Source: Casp-actino8 sp037147055 (GTDB lineage Bacteria; Actinomycetota; Acidimicrobiia; Acidimicrobiales; Ilumatobacteraceae). Taken from it: a DNA stretch of 9,803 nt. The DNA lies in the NCBI GenBank assembly GCA_037147055.1, contig JBAWVW010000068.1, positions 1 to 9,803 of the forward strand. The letters run 5' to 3'. A model generated the notes under the pieces. The model searched no databases, was not told the DNA's origin, and saw nothing but the letters and a program-made list of their open reading frames with translations. The stretch's first letter is position 1, and the number at the start of each line of letters is the position of its first letter. Shown piece after piece: positions 1 to 6,764 of this stretch. Position numbers and translations under genes: made by a program.

Positions 1-99
1 CCCTTCGTCGATGGTAGGGAAAATCCGCGAGCACGGGCCATTTGTCCATGTTCTCACGCTTGCCGTGTGAGCGCAGTTACGAGCGCGCAAGCAAGGTCG

Positions 100-136
100 T
101 TGTATTCCTATACACAAGACTGTATGATTATTCCCC
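100..136 (+). promoter_or_regulatory. Promoter of the arginine operon, apparently leaderless
   Basis: A -35-like TTGTAT (100-105) and a -10-like TATGAT (123-128, 5 of 6 matches to TATAAT) are separated by 17 bases. Eight bases lie between the -10 and the GTG of argC at 137, so transcription would start at or within a few bases of the start codon. No Shine-Dalgarno sequence is present before the GTG, which fits a leaderless mRNA, a common type in Actinobacteria. The -35 is weak (only TTG matches). The same spacing between -10 and start codon recurs at tyrS. The hexamers are seen directly; promoter function and leaderless status are inferred. Confidence 0.6.
101..134. promoter_or_regulatory. 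Double ARG-box-like operator for ArgR
   Basis: Box 1 (101-114) is TGTAT-TCCT-ATACA, a perfect 5-base inverted repeat with a 4-base centre. Box 2 (121-134) is TGTAT-GATT-ATTCC, an imperfect version. Each matches the classical ARG-box core TGAAT-N4-ATTCA at 8 of 10 positions. Their centres are 20 bases apart, about two helical turns, as expected for one ArgR hexamer bound to a tandem pair. Box 1 overlaps the -35 and box 2 covers the -10, so binding would block RNA polymerase. The likely ligand is the ArgR encoded at 4240-4734, giving autoregulation. Binding is inferred from pattern and position. Confidence 0.65.
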
Positions 137-1195
137 GTGAGTACAGGAGTCAAGAAAGTCGCCATTATCGGGGCCTCGGGATATACCGGGGTGGAACTGA
201 TGCGCCTGATCGCAGGTCACCCGAACCTTGAGTTGGTTCTTGCCACGGGTGATAGCCAGGCTGGGTCACTGATCTCTTCGTTGTATCCCAGTTTGGCGGC
301 GTCCTACCCTGAGATGGTCTTCGCCGACTCAGACCCGACCACTTTGACCGACCAAATTGCTCAACAAGTTGACGGCGTGGATGTGGCATTTCTTGGAATC
401 CCGCATGAGGCGAGTCTTGCCTTGGCGCCAGTTCTCGTTGGCAAGGTCGGATGCGTGGTCGATCTTTCGGCGGCCTATCGACTGCAAGACGCTTCGGCGT
501 ATCCCACATGGTACGGATTCACCCATGATCAACCGACTCTTCTCGCGCAAGCTGTCTACGGACTTCCCGAACTTCATAGGAAGGAACTTGTTGGCGCCCA
601 GTTGGTTGCAACTCCTGGTTGTTATGTCACGGCTGCGACTTTGGCGCTAGCTCCATTGGTGCGATTGGGGCTGATCGGTAATTCGGGCATCATCGTTGAT
701 GCGGCGAGTGGCGTATCTGGTGCCGGTCGTCAAGCCAAGCAGTCCAACAGTTTCGCCACGGTGAACGAAGACATGAATGCTTACGCATTACTTGATCATC
801 GTCATACACCTGAGATGCAAGAACAGATCGGTGCGCAAGTTCTGTTCACGCCGCATCTGGTGCCGATGAATCGGGGGATCCTGGCAACGTGCTACGCCCG
901 ACCAACCGACCCCCGCCACACATCAACGGAGTCCTTGCTCGCAGCCTTAAAAGAGTTTTATGCTGATGAGCCATTTGTTGTGGTACGTGAGCAATCTCCG
1001 TCAACCAAAGCCACGCTTGGCTCAAATGCGGTACATATCACTGCGCGTTTCGACGAGAGAACCGGATATGTCATTGTCGTTAGTGCCTTAGACAACTTGT
1101 GCAAAGGTGCTTCGGGTGGTGCAGTGCAAGCAGCCAATGTGGCACTTGGACTTCCAGAGACCGCTGGTCTGACTTCGATAGGGGTATATCCATGA
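137..1195 (+). CDS. argC: N-acetyl-gamma-glutamyl-phosphate reductase
   Basis: ArgC performs the NADPH-dependent reduction of N-acetylglutamyl phosphate to N-acetylglutamate semialdehyde, the third step of arginine synthesis, in the cytoplasm. The 352-residue product has the full length of the long ArgC type. The nucleotide-binding loop GASGYTG is at residues 12-18. The catalytic cysteine is C162 in ATPGCYVTAA, and the SGVSGAGR segment (191-198) and the HRHTPEM segment (221-227) are family hallmarks. The GTG start at 137 is chosen because the protein begins correctly there, no upstream in-frame start is needed, and the -10 lies 8 bases before it. It is the first gene of the operon. Its TGA overlaps the argB ATG by 4 bases (1192-1195). 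In most Actinobacteria argJ would come next; here it does not. Confidence 0.97.
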   Translation: MSTGVKKVAIIGASGYTGVELMRLIAGHPNLELVLATGDSQAGSLISSLYPSLAASYPEMVFADSDPTTLTDQIAQQVDGVDVAFLGIPHEASLALAPVLVGKVGCVVDLSAAYRLQDASAYPTWYGFTHDQPTLLAQAVYGLPELHRKELVGAQLVATPGCYVTAATLALAPLVRLGLIGNSGIIVDAASGVSGAGRQAKQSNSFATVNEDMNAYALLDHRHTPEMQEQIGAQVLFTPHLVPMNRGILATCYARPTDPRHTSTESLLAALKEFYADEPFVVVREQSPSTKATLGSNAVHITARFDERTGYVIVVSALDNLCKGASGGAVQAANVALGLPETAGLTSIGVYP

Positions 1196-2115
1196 GTGCG
1201 CAAAATAATGTGTCGTTGACGGCGGTGCTGAGTCCCGAGTCACGGGCCGCGGTGCTGATTGAAGCATTGCCGTACATTCGTCGCTTTGCCGACAAAGTTG
1301 TTGTCGTGAAATACGGCGGCAACGCCTTAGCCGGAGCCTCGGAAGCCGATGCGTTGGCGCTTTTTGCTGAAGATATTGTGCTGATGCGACTTGTTGGTCT
1401 CAAGCCAGTAGTTGTCCACGGTGGTGGACCGCAAATCAGTGCGCTGATGACGCGCTTAGGTAAAACAACGGAGTTCCGTGAGGGTCTGCGGGTGACCGAT
1501 GCCGAGACCGTTGATATTGCGCGAATGGTTCTCAGTGGACAAGTCAATCCGCAAATCGTGGCGGCAATAAATGTTCATGGGCGATTTGCTGTTGGCGTCA
1601 GTGGCGAGGATGCCACCTTGATCACTGCGAGCGCAAAAGATCCCGAACTTGGTTTCGTCGGTGACGTAGAAAAAATTAACCCTGGAATCTTGCAACGCCT
1701 ACTTGACGACGAATTCGTTCCCGTTGTCGCCACGATCGGCGTTGATGCAAACGGTCAGGCCTACAACATCAATGCTGACACCGTTGCTGGTGCTATTGCC
1801 GAGGCCTTAGGTGCCGAAAAGTTGGTGTATCTCACCGACATTGAAGGACTGCGACGCATCGTCACTGACGCTGAAAGTTTGATCCGTCAAACAACGCCAG
1901 ATGAACTTGATGAACTGATGAACGACGGAACGATCGCTGGGGGAATGATTCCCAAGGTCGAGAGTTGTGTTCATGCTGTGCGAAACGGAGTCAAACGCGC
2001 CCATATTTTGGATGGTCGGATCCCTCACGTTTTATTGCTCGAACTATTTACTGATTCGGGTATCGGAACGATGGTCGAATCTAAGAAATTCACAACGCCG
2101 GGAGTCGTGTCATGA
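1192..2115 (+). CDS. argB: N-acetylglutamate kinase, arginine-sensitive type
   Basis: ArgB phosphorylates N-acetylglutamate with ATP, the second step of the pathway. The start is the ATG at 1192 inside the argC stop (ATGA). The open frame extends upstream to 1099, but those 31 codons only shadow argC and do not resemble the family. AGGGG about 8 bases upstream can serve as ribosome binding site. The 307-residue protein shows the lysine-containing KYGGNA loop (40-45), VHGGGPQI (75-82), YNINADTVAGAIA (191-203) and GGMIPKV (250-256). It has an N-terminal helix of about 33 residues (EALPYIRRF) and the AHILDGR stretch (270-276), both typical of hexameric kinases inhibited by arginine. Feedback control at this enzyme is therefore expected, though not shown by sequence alone. 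Confidence 0.97.
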   Translation: MSAQNNVSLTAVLSPESRAAVLIEALPYIRRFADKVVVVKYGGNALAGASEADALALFAEDIVLMRLVGLKPVVVHGGGPQISALMTRLGKTTEFREGLRVTDAETVDIARMVLSGQVNPQIVAAINVHGRFAVGVSGEDATLITASAKDPELGFVGDVEKINPGILQRLLDDEFVPVVATIGVDANGQAYNINADTVAGAIAEALGAEKLVYLTDIEGLRRIVTDAESLIRQTTPDELDELMNDGTIAGGMIPKVESCVHAVRNGVKRAHILDGRIPHVLLLELFTDSGIGTMVESKKFTTPGVVS

Positions 2116-3329
2116 GTGGACATACGTTTGCAACTGCTGGTCAACCGCACTGTCCATTTATGCCAGTCTTTGGCGCTCCAGCAGTGATGTTTGAACGAGG
2201 TTTAGGAACCGAATTATGGGACACCGATGGCAAGCGTTACCTCGATTTCTTATCGGGTATCGCTGTCGTCTCACTTGGACACAGCAATCCAGTCATTGCC
2301 TCAGCGGTGTCTGAACAGTTAAATACTTTGCTGCATGTGAGCAATTTTTTCGCTAATCCAATGGCCACTAAAGCCGCACTGGCGATCAATGAGTTGATGT
2401 TCGAAGCCTCAGGTGCCCATGGTCAAGTGTTCTTGTGCAACAGTGGGGCAGAAGCCAACGAGGCTGCTCTGAAGTTGGCGCGAAAATTTGGAGGCCGTGG
2501 GCGACATGTTGTGATCTCGGCATTGGGAAGTTTTCACGGTCGCACTTTGGCTGCCTTGGCGGCAACTGGACAACCCGCTAAACACGAGCCTTTCCAACCA
2601 ATGCCTGATGGTTTTCGCCATGTGCCGTTCGGCGATCTTGCGGCGCTCACAGCAGCCATTGATCCGAGCGTGGCGGCGATTCTCATTGAGACCGTGCAAG
2701 GCGAGGGCGGAGTCATCCCCGCATCAAAGGAATATCTTCAAGGGATCAGGAGTCTGTGCGATGAGCGTGGCCTTTTGATGATGATTGACGAAGTTCAAAC
2801 TGGCATGGCGCGAACGGGCGAGTGGTTTGGTTTTCAACATGCTGGCGTAGTGCCTGATGTAGTGACACTCGCGAAAGCCTTGGGCAACGGTTTCCCCGTT
2901 GGTGCTTGTTGGGCCAAACAAGAAGTAGCAGCGGTCTTTCAACCTGGTGATCATGGCTCGACCTATAGCGGTACGGCGATAGCCGGAGCAGCGATCTGCG
3001 CGGTCATTAATCAGATGCGTGACATCAATGCTCCAGTCTTAGCGCGTGATAAAGGTCTGTATCTCGCTGAAGAATTGTCCAAGGTCGCCGGAGTTGTCGA
3101 AGTGCGTGGGCAAGGCCTTTTGCGGGCAGTTGAATTAGGTCCGAACCGAGATGCTAAAGCGGTGTATCTGGAACTCTTGAATCAGGGCGTCGTCACCAAC
3201 GCGGTGAATGCCACATCATTGCGACTCGCTCCGCCGATCACTGTGTCGATTGCCGAAATGGATGAAGTGATTGCCAAAATCGCAGCTGTTCTAGCCAAAG
3301 GAGTGGGCCTCACTGCCACCCCAGCATGA
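2112..3329 (+). CDS. argD: Acetylornithine aminotransferase
   Basis: ArgD is a class III PLP-dependent transaminase that converts N-acetylglutamate semialdehyde plus glutamate to N-acetylornithine. The 405-residue length is normal. Visible motifs are NSGAEANE (110-117, cofactor phosphate contacts), GSFHGRT (139-145), ETVQGEGG (193-200), DEVQTG (226-231, PLP-ring aspartate) and the Schiff-base lysine K255 in TLAKALGNG. The ATG overlaps the argB stop by 4 bases (2112-2115), and GGGAG sits 7 bases upstream as a Shine-Dalgarno sequence. Related enzymes also act on succinyldiaminopimelate or other omega-amino acids. The operon position makes the arginine role clear, and a second role in lysine synthesis cannot be excluded. 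Confidence 0.96.
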   Translation: MSGHTFATAGQPHCPFMPVFGAPAVMFERGLGTELWDTDGKRYLDFLSGIAVVSLGHSNPVIASAVSEQLNTLLHVSNFFANPMATKAALAINELMFEASGAHGQVFLCNSGAEANEAALKLARKFGGRGRHVVISALGSFHGRTLAALAATGQPAKHEPFQPMPDGFRHVPFGDLAALTAAIDPSVAAILIETVQGEGGVIPASKEYLQGIRSLCDERGLLMMIDEVQTGMARTGEWFGFQHAGVVPDVVTLAKALGNGFPVGACWAKQEVAAVFQPGDHGSTYSGTAIAGAAICAVINQMRDINAPVLARDKGLYLAEELSKVAGVVEVRGQGLLRAVELGPNRDAKAVYLELLNQGVVTNAVNATSLRLAPPITVSIAEMDEVIAKIAAVLAKGVGLTATPA

Positions 3330-4243
3330 AACACCTGCTGAATATCACCGATCTAGACATCGACGAGATCCATCAAGTTCTTGAGTTGGCTCAACGTCAG
3401 CCCGCAAGTCTTGGTTATCCACTGCGCTCGAGCGAGGGTACGCCTATCGGCGCCGCTCTGATTTTTGAAAAGCCATCCAATCGAACGCGACACAGCATGG
3501 AGATCGCCGTCGTGCAACTCGGTGGACATCCGATTTATACCCGTGGCGAAGAGGTCGGTCTCGATACTCGTGAGCCAGTTGAAGACGTGGCGCGAATTAT
3601 GTCTGGCTATCACGGTTTGATCGCTGCCAGAGTTTTTAAACATGGGATTGTCGAGCGCCTTGCACGTGCAAGTTCGGTGCCCGTTATCAATATGTTGAGC
3701 GATTTTTCGCATCCTTTACAGGGTCTTGCTGACGCTTTGACAATGGTGCAAGAGTTTGGAAGTCTGAGTGGAAAAACCGTTGCTTATGTTGGTGATTACA
3801 ACAATGTGGCGCGTTCACTTGGAGAGATTTGTGTGATGCTTGGTGCTCATTATCGACTCGCTTGTCCAGAGGGATACGACGCTTCAAGCGATGAGTTGCA
3901 ACGCATCTCCTCTTTGGGATCAGGATCCATTGAACAATCTTCTCAACCACAAGAAATTGTCGCTGGGGCACATGCTGTGCACACAGATACGTGGGTGTCA
4001 ATGGGCCAAGAGACGGAGAAAGCGCAACGTCTAGAAATCTTCGGAGCTTTTTCTATCACTGCGCAGATGATGGCATTGACCGCTTCACAGTCAATCTTCA
4101 TGCATTGCCTTCCGGCCTATCGCGGCTATGAGGTGGCAGCCGAAGTCATTGATGGTCCGGCAAGCAGAGTTATTCAGCAAGGTCACAATCGCCTCCATGC
4201 TTCACGAGGCGTGATTGCGCACATGTTGGGAGTCAAACTATGA
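3326..4243 (+). CDS. argF: Ornithine carbamoyltransferase
   Basis: ArgF transfers the carbamoyl group from carbamoyl phosphate to ornithine, making citrulline. The 305-residue product has the carbamoyl-phosphate loop SNRTR (51-55), HPLQ (129-132), the ornithine-binding DTWVSMGQE (221-229) with its SMG loop intact, and HCLPAYRG (260-267). The intact SMG loop argues for free ornithine as substrate rather than N-acetyl- or N-succinylornithine, so deacetylation must occur before this step. The usual motif is STRTR; here the second residue is Asn, and the following SFE is SME. The ATG overlaps the argD stop (ATGA). No Shine-Dalgarno sequence is visible upstream (only C-rich bases), so initiation probably depends on ribosomes finishing argD. 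Confidence 0.96.
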   Translation: MKHLLNITDLDIDEIHQVLELAQRQPASLGYPLRSSEGTPIGAALIFEKPSNRTRHSMEIAVVQLGGHPIYTRGEEVGLDTREPVEDVARIMSGYHGLIAARVFKHGIVERLARASSVPVINMLSDFSHPLQGLADALTMVQEFGSLSGKTVAYVGDYNNVARSLGEICVMLGAHYRLACPEGYDASSDELQRISSLGSGSIEQSSQPQEIVAGAHAVHTDTWVSMGQETEKAQRLEIFGAFSITAQMMALTASQSIFMHCLPAYRGYEVAAEVIDGPASRVIQQGHNRLHASRGVIAHMLGVKL

Positions 4244-4734
4244 GCACCAAGGCACAACGTCAGCAACTTATTGTCACTTTGATCTCGCAGCAAGCTGTCA
4301 CCAATCAACCTGCGTTGGTTGAACTTTTACTCAGTCACGGTATCAGCGCAACCCAAGCCACGGTCTCGCGCGATCTTGAGGACTTAGGAGCAGTCAAGGT
4401 CCGTGTTCCAGGTGGTGACACGGTGTATGCAATTCCTGAGTTCGCCCCTGCGCGACTAGCGCCGCAGGAACAGTTACGCAGAGTGATGGGCGAGTGGGTG
4501 GTTGATGTTCAACACAGCGGTCCGATGGTTGTCGTGCGAACACCACCAGGGTGCGCTCATGTTGTCGCCTCGGCCCTTGATCGCAGTGGAATGTCAGGAC
4601 TGATTGGCACTGTTGCAGGCGATGACACGATTTTTTGTATCGCTTCGGAAGAAGTAGGCGGTGCCAATATGGCTGACAGACTGCGCGATTTAGCAGGAAT
4701 CACCATGGATACGAAAGCGAGAAAAGTTTCGTGA
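4240..4734 (+). CDS. argR: Arginine repressor ArgR
   Basis: ArgR is the hexameric, arginine-dependent transcription factor that represses arginine biosynthesis genes. The 164-residue product has an N-terminal winged-helix domain with the recognition-helix segment ATQATVSRDLEDLG (37-50). The C-terminal oligomerisation domain carries GTVAGDDT (123-130), whose adjacent aspartates D128 and D129 are the arginine-contacting pair of the family. The ATG overlaps the argF stop (ATGA), with GGGAG 7 bases upstream. Having argR inside the operon, between argF and argH, is characteristic of Actinobacteria and would give negative autoregulation through the boxes at 101-134. The usual neighbour argG is missing; argH follows directly. 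Confidence 0.96.
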   Translation: MSTKAQRQQLIVTLISQQAVTNQPALVELLLSHGISATQATVSRDLEDLGAVKVRVPGGDTVYAIPEFAPARLAPQEQLRRVMGEWVVDVQHSGPMVVVRTPPGCAHVVASALDRSGMSGLIGTVAGDDTIFCIASEEVGGANMADRLRDLAGITMDTKARKVS

Positions 4735-6134
4735 GCACGCAGGAAAACTCCAAGACATTGTGGCACGGAAGATTTTCCGCTGGACCCGCAGATGAGTTGA
4801 TGGCCTACACCGCAAGCCTGCCTTTTGATCGGCGGTTATGGCTCGATGACATTAATTGCTCGCGCGCCCATGTCAAAGGTTTGGCTCACGTAGCTATCTT
4901 GACAGTCAGCGAACGAGAGTCCATTTTGCAAGCTCTTGACACAGTCGAGAATGAGATGTCATCGGGGGCTTTTGTTTTCGCACCTAGCGACGAAGATATC
5001 CATACCGCTGTGGAAAGGCGGGTTACAGAAATTTGTGGAGCGACAGGTGCCAAGTTGCATACGGGTCGGAGTCGCAACGATCAATCTGTGACTGGACTTC
5101 GGTTGTGGTGCAAGCGCGAGGTTCCACTCGTGGTTCAACGTGTCGTCGCTCTGCAGGAAACTCTGTTGACTCGCGCCCGTGAAGCGGGGACAGGCGACGA
5201 CGCTGTGTATCTGCCGGGCTACACCCATGTACAGCGGGCTCAGCCAGTTCTCCTGGCGCATCACCTTCTTGCTCATGGTTGGGCCTTGGGTCGTGACATC
5301 GATCGTTTGCGAGATGCGCTAAGGCGTGCCGATGTTTCGCCGCTTGGCGCTGGTGCCTTGGCAGGTTCGTCACTGCCTTTAGATCCGTCGTTCACAGCCA
5401 AGGAACTCGGCTTTGGGCGAGCATTTGAAAACTCTCTTGACGCAGTCAGCGATCGCGATTTTGTAGCCGAGATTTTGTTTGGGCTCTCCATGATTGCAAT
5501 TCACTTATCGCGGATCGGTGAAGAGTGGGTTCTGTGGACCAGCGACGAATTCGGATTCGCAGTACTTGATGATGGATATGCGACAGGTTCCTCAATGCTT
5601 CCGCAAAAGAAGAACGCCGATATCGCCGAATTGGCACGTGGTAAAGCTGGTCGAGTGATCGGTGATCTTGTCGGCTTGTTGACAACGCTCAAAGGTTTGC
5701 CACTGGCCTATAATCGCGATTTGCAGGAGGATAAAGAGCCCCTGTTCGATGCCATGGATCAAGTGTCACTGGCATTATCTGCGTTGAACGGAATGATTGC
5801 TACGGCGCGTTTCGTTCCTGAACGAATGAAGTCAGCAGCCGATGCTCCGACAATGGCAGCTACCGACATAGCAGAGTTTTTGGTGCGTGCAGGTATGCCA
5901 TTTCGTGATGCTCACGCGATCGTTGGGGCTCTAGTTCGTCGTTCGCTCAACGGCGAAGGTTCGCTGGTTGATTTGGTGACTGCAGAGCCGACATTGGGCG
6001 CTGAAGCGGCGGCGTTAATTGCGCCAGGTGTTGGTGTCACGATGCGCACCACTCCAGGCGGTGCGGGCCCACATCCAGTCACCGAACAACTTAAGAAGTT
6101 TGTCGCGGCTCTGGCGAGCTGGAAGAACGCATGA
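4731..6134 (+). CDS. argH: Argininosuccinate lyase
   Basis: ArgH cleaves argininosuccinate to arginine and fumarate, the last step of the pathway. It belongs to the fumarase/aspartase superfamily and acts as a tetramer. The 467 residues are close to the family norm. Motifs seen are HTGRSRNDQ (110-118), GYTHVQRAQP (163-172) with the catalytic histidine, YNRDLQEDKEP in the second half, and the flexible signature loop GSSMLPQKKNAD (286-297). That loop usually reads KKNPD, so alanine replaces the proline here. The start is GTG at 4731, overlapping the argR stop (GTGA); upstream there is only a weak GAGAAAAG. The gene is intact. Its substrate must come from an ArgG encoded elsewhere. Confidence 0.96.
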   Translation: MSTQENSKTLWHGRFSAGPADELMAYTASLPFDRRLWLDDINCSRAHVKGLAHVAILTVSERESILQALDTVENEMSSGAFVFAPSDEDIHTAVERRVTEICGATGAKLHTGRSRNDQSVTGLRLWCKREVPLVVQRVVALQETLLTRAREAGTGDDAVYLPGYTHVQRAQPVLLAHHLLAHGWALGRDIDRLRDALRRADVSPLGAGALAGSSLPLDPSFTAKELGFGRAFENSLDAVSDRDFVAEILFGLSMIAIHLSRIGEEWVLWTSDEFGFAVLDDGYATGSSMLPQKKNADIAELARGKAGRVIGDLVGLLTTLKGLPLAYNRDLQEDKEPLFDAMDQVSLALSALNGMIATARFVPERMKSAADAPTMAATDIAEFLVRAGMPFRDAHAIVGALVRRSLNGEGSLVDLVTAEPTLGAEAAALIAPGVGVTMRTTPGGAGPHPVTEQLKKFVAALASWKNA

Positions 6135-6760
6135 CATTGAGGCTCTTCGGTGAAGTGCTCGTCACAATGCTGGTGATTCTTGACCCACCGGGCAATGTGC
6201 CAATTTTCTTGGCGGTCACTCGGCAACTGTCAGAAAAAGAACGGAATCGTGCGGCCTTCTTGGCTATCGGCACCGCGTTTTTAGTGATTGTTTTGTTCGC
6301 CTTTGGTGGACAAACGATCCTTGACTACTTGCATGTTTCTGTGCCGGCATTGCAAGGTGCAGGCGGTCTGCTTTTGTTGTTAGTTGCCTTGCAACTTCTT
6401 TATGGCAAGGGTGGCGATGATGGATATATTGAGGCAACGCCGGAACAACGCACATCAATCGCCATGGTTCCCCTCGGTACGCCGTTACTCGCCGGTCCGG
6501 GAGCCATTGTGGCGACGATTGTGTTCTTTGGCAAGGCGGATGGTTTCAATGAATCGGCCACAGTTCTGCTGGCTATCGCAGTTGCTCTTTTTATTTCAAT
6601 GATTGCCTTACGATTCAGCGGCCTCGTACAAAAAATTGTCCGACCGACAGGCGTGTTACTACTTGCTCGTGTCGCGGGCATGATTTTGGCAGCCGTTGCC
6701 GTGCAGATGATCGCTGATGCAGTGACTGAATTCGTTCGTGTCGGTTCAAAGGGAATGTAA
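6131..6760 (+). CDS. MarC/NAAT-family integral membrane protein
   Basis: This is a 209-residue inner-membrane protein of the MarC family (NAAT, within the LysE superfamily), with about six hydrophobic segments near residues 5-30, 41-62, 70-92, 110-134, 143-162 and 173-197. Family hallmarks are LDPPGNVPIF (17-26), VPLGTPLLAGPGAI (113-126) and RVAGMILAAVAVQMI (180-194). Most members have no known substrate. An archaeal member, SnatA, transports neutral amino acids, and the name MarC does not mean drug resistance. The ATG overlaps the argH stop by 4 bases, with GGAAG 5 bases upstream, so it is co-translated with the arginine genes. I infer, without proof, a role in amino-acid efflux or exchange tied to arginine synthesis. 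The family call is strong and the substrate is unknown. Confidence 0.92.
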   Translation: MTLRLFGEVLVTMLVILDPPGNVPIFLAVTRQLSEKERNRAAFLAIGTAFLVIVLFAFGGQTILDYLHVSVPALQGAGGLLLLLVALQLLYGKGGDDGYIEATPEQRTSIAMVPLGTPLLAGPGAIVATIVFFGKADGFNESATVLLAIAVALFISMIALRFSGLVQKIVRPTGVLLLARVAGMILAAVAVQMIADAVTEFVRVGSKGM

Positions 6761-6764
6761 GACA

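Noticed and set aside
1..49. Open minus-strand frame beginning at an ATG at 47-49 (MDKWPVLADF...), running off the window edge
   Set aside because: Only 16 codons are visible, with a weak ribosome binding site and no family I recognise. It could be the start of a divergent gene but cannot be supported.
2..70. Plus-strand frame ending in TGA at 68-70, possibly the 3' end of an upstream gene such as pheT
   Set aside because: The translated tail does not resemble the C-terminus of PheT or another family I know.
58..92. Inverted repeat GCTTGC / GCAAGC with an inner GCGC pair, possible terminator of an upstream gene
   Set aside because: The arms are short, the internal loop is asymmetric and no T-run follows.
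1099..1191. Upstream extension of the argB frame
   Set aside because: The 31 extra residues lie within argC and do not match the kinase family; the ATG at 1192 in the ATGA overlap is the natural start.
3326..4243. ArgF as an N-acetyl- or N-succinylornithine carbamoyltransferase that would bypass the missing argJ
   Set aside because: The SMG loop (DTWVSMGQE) and HCLPA of true ornithine carbamoyltransferases are intact, so free ornithine is the likely substrate.
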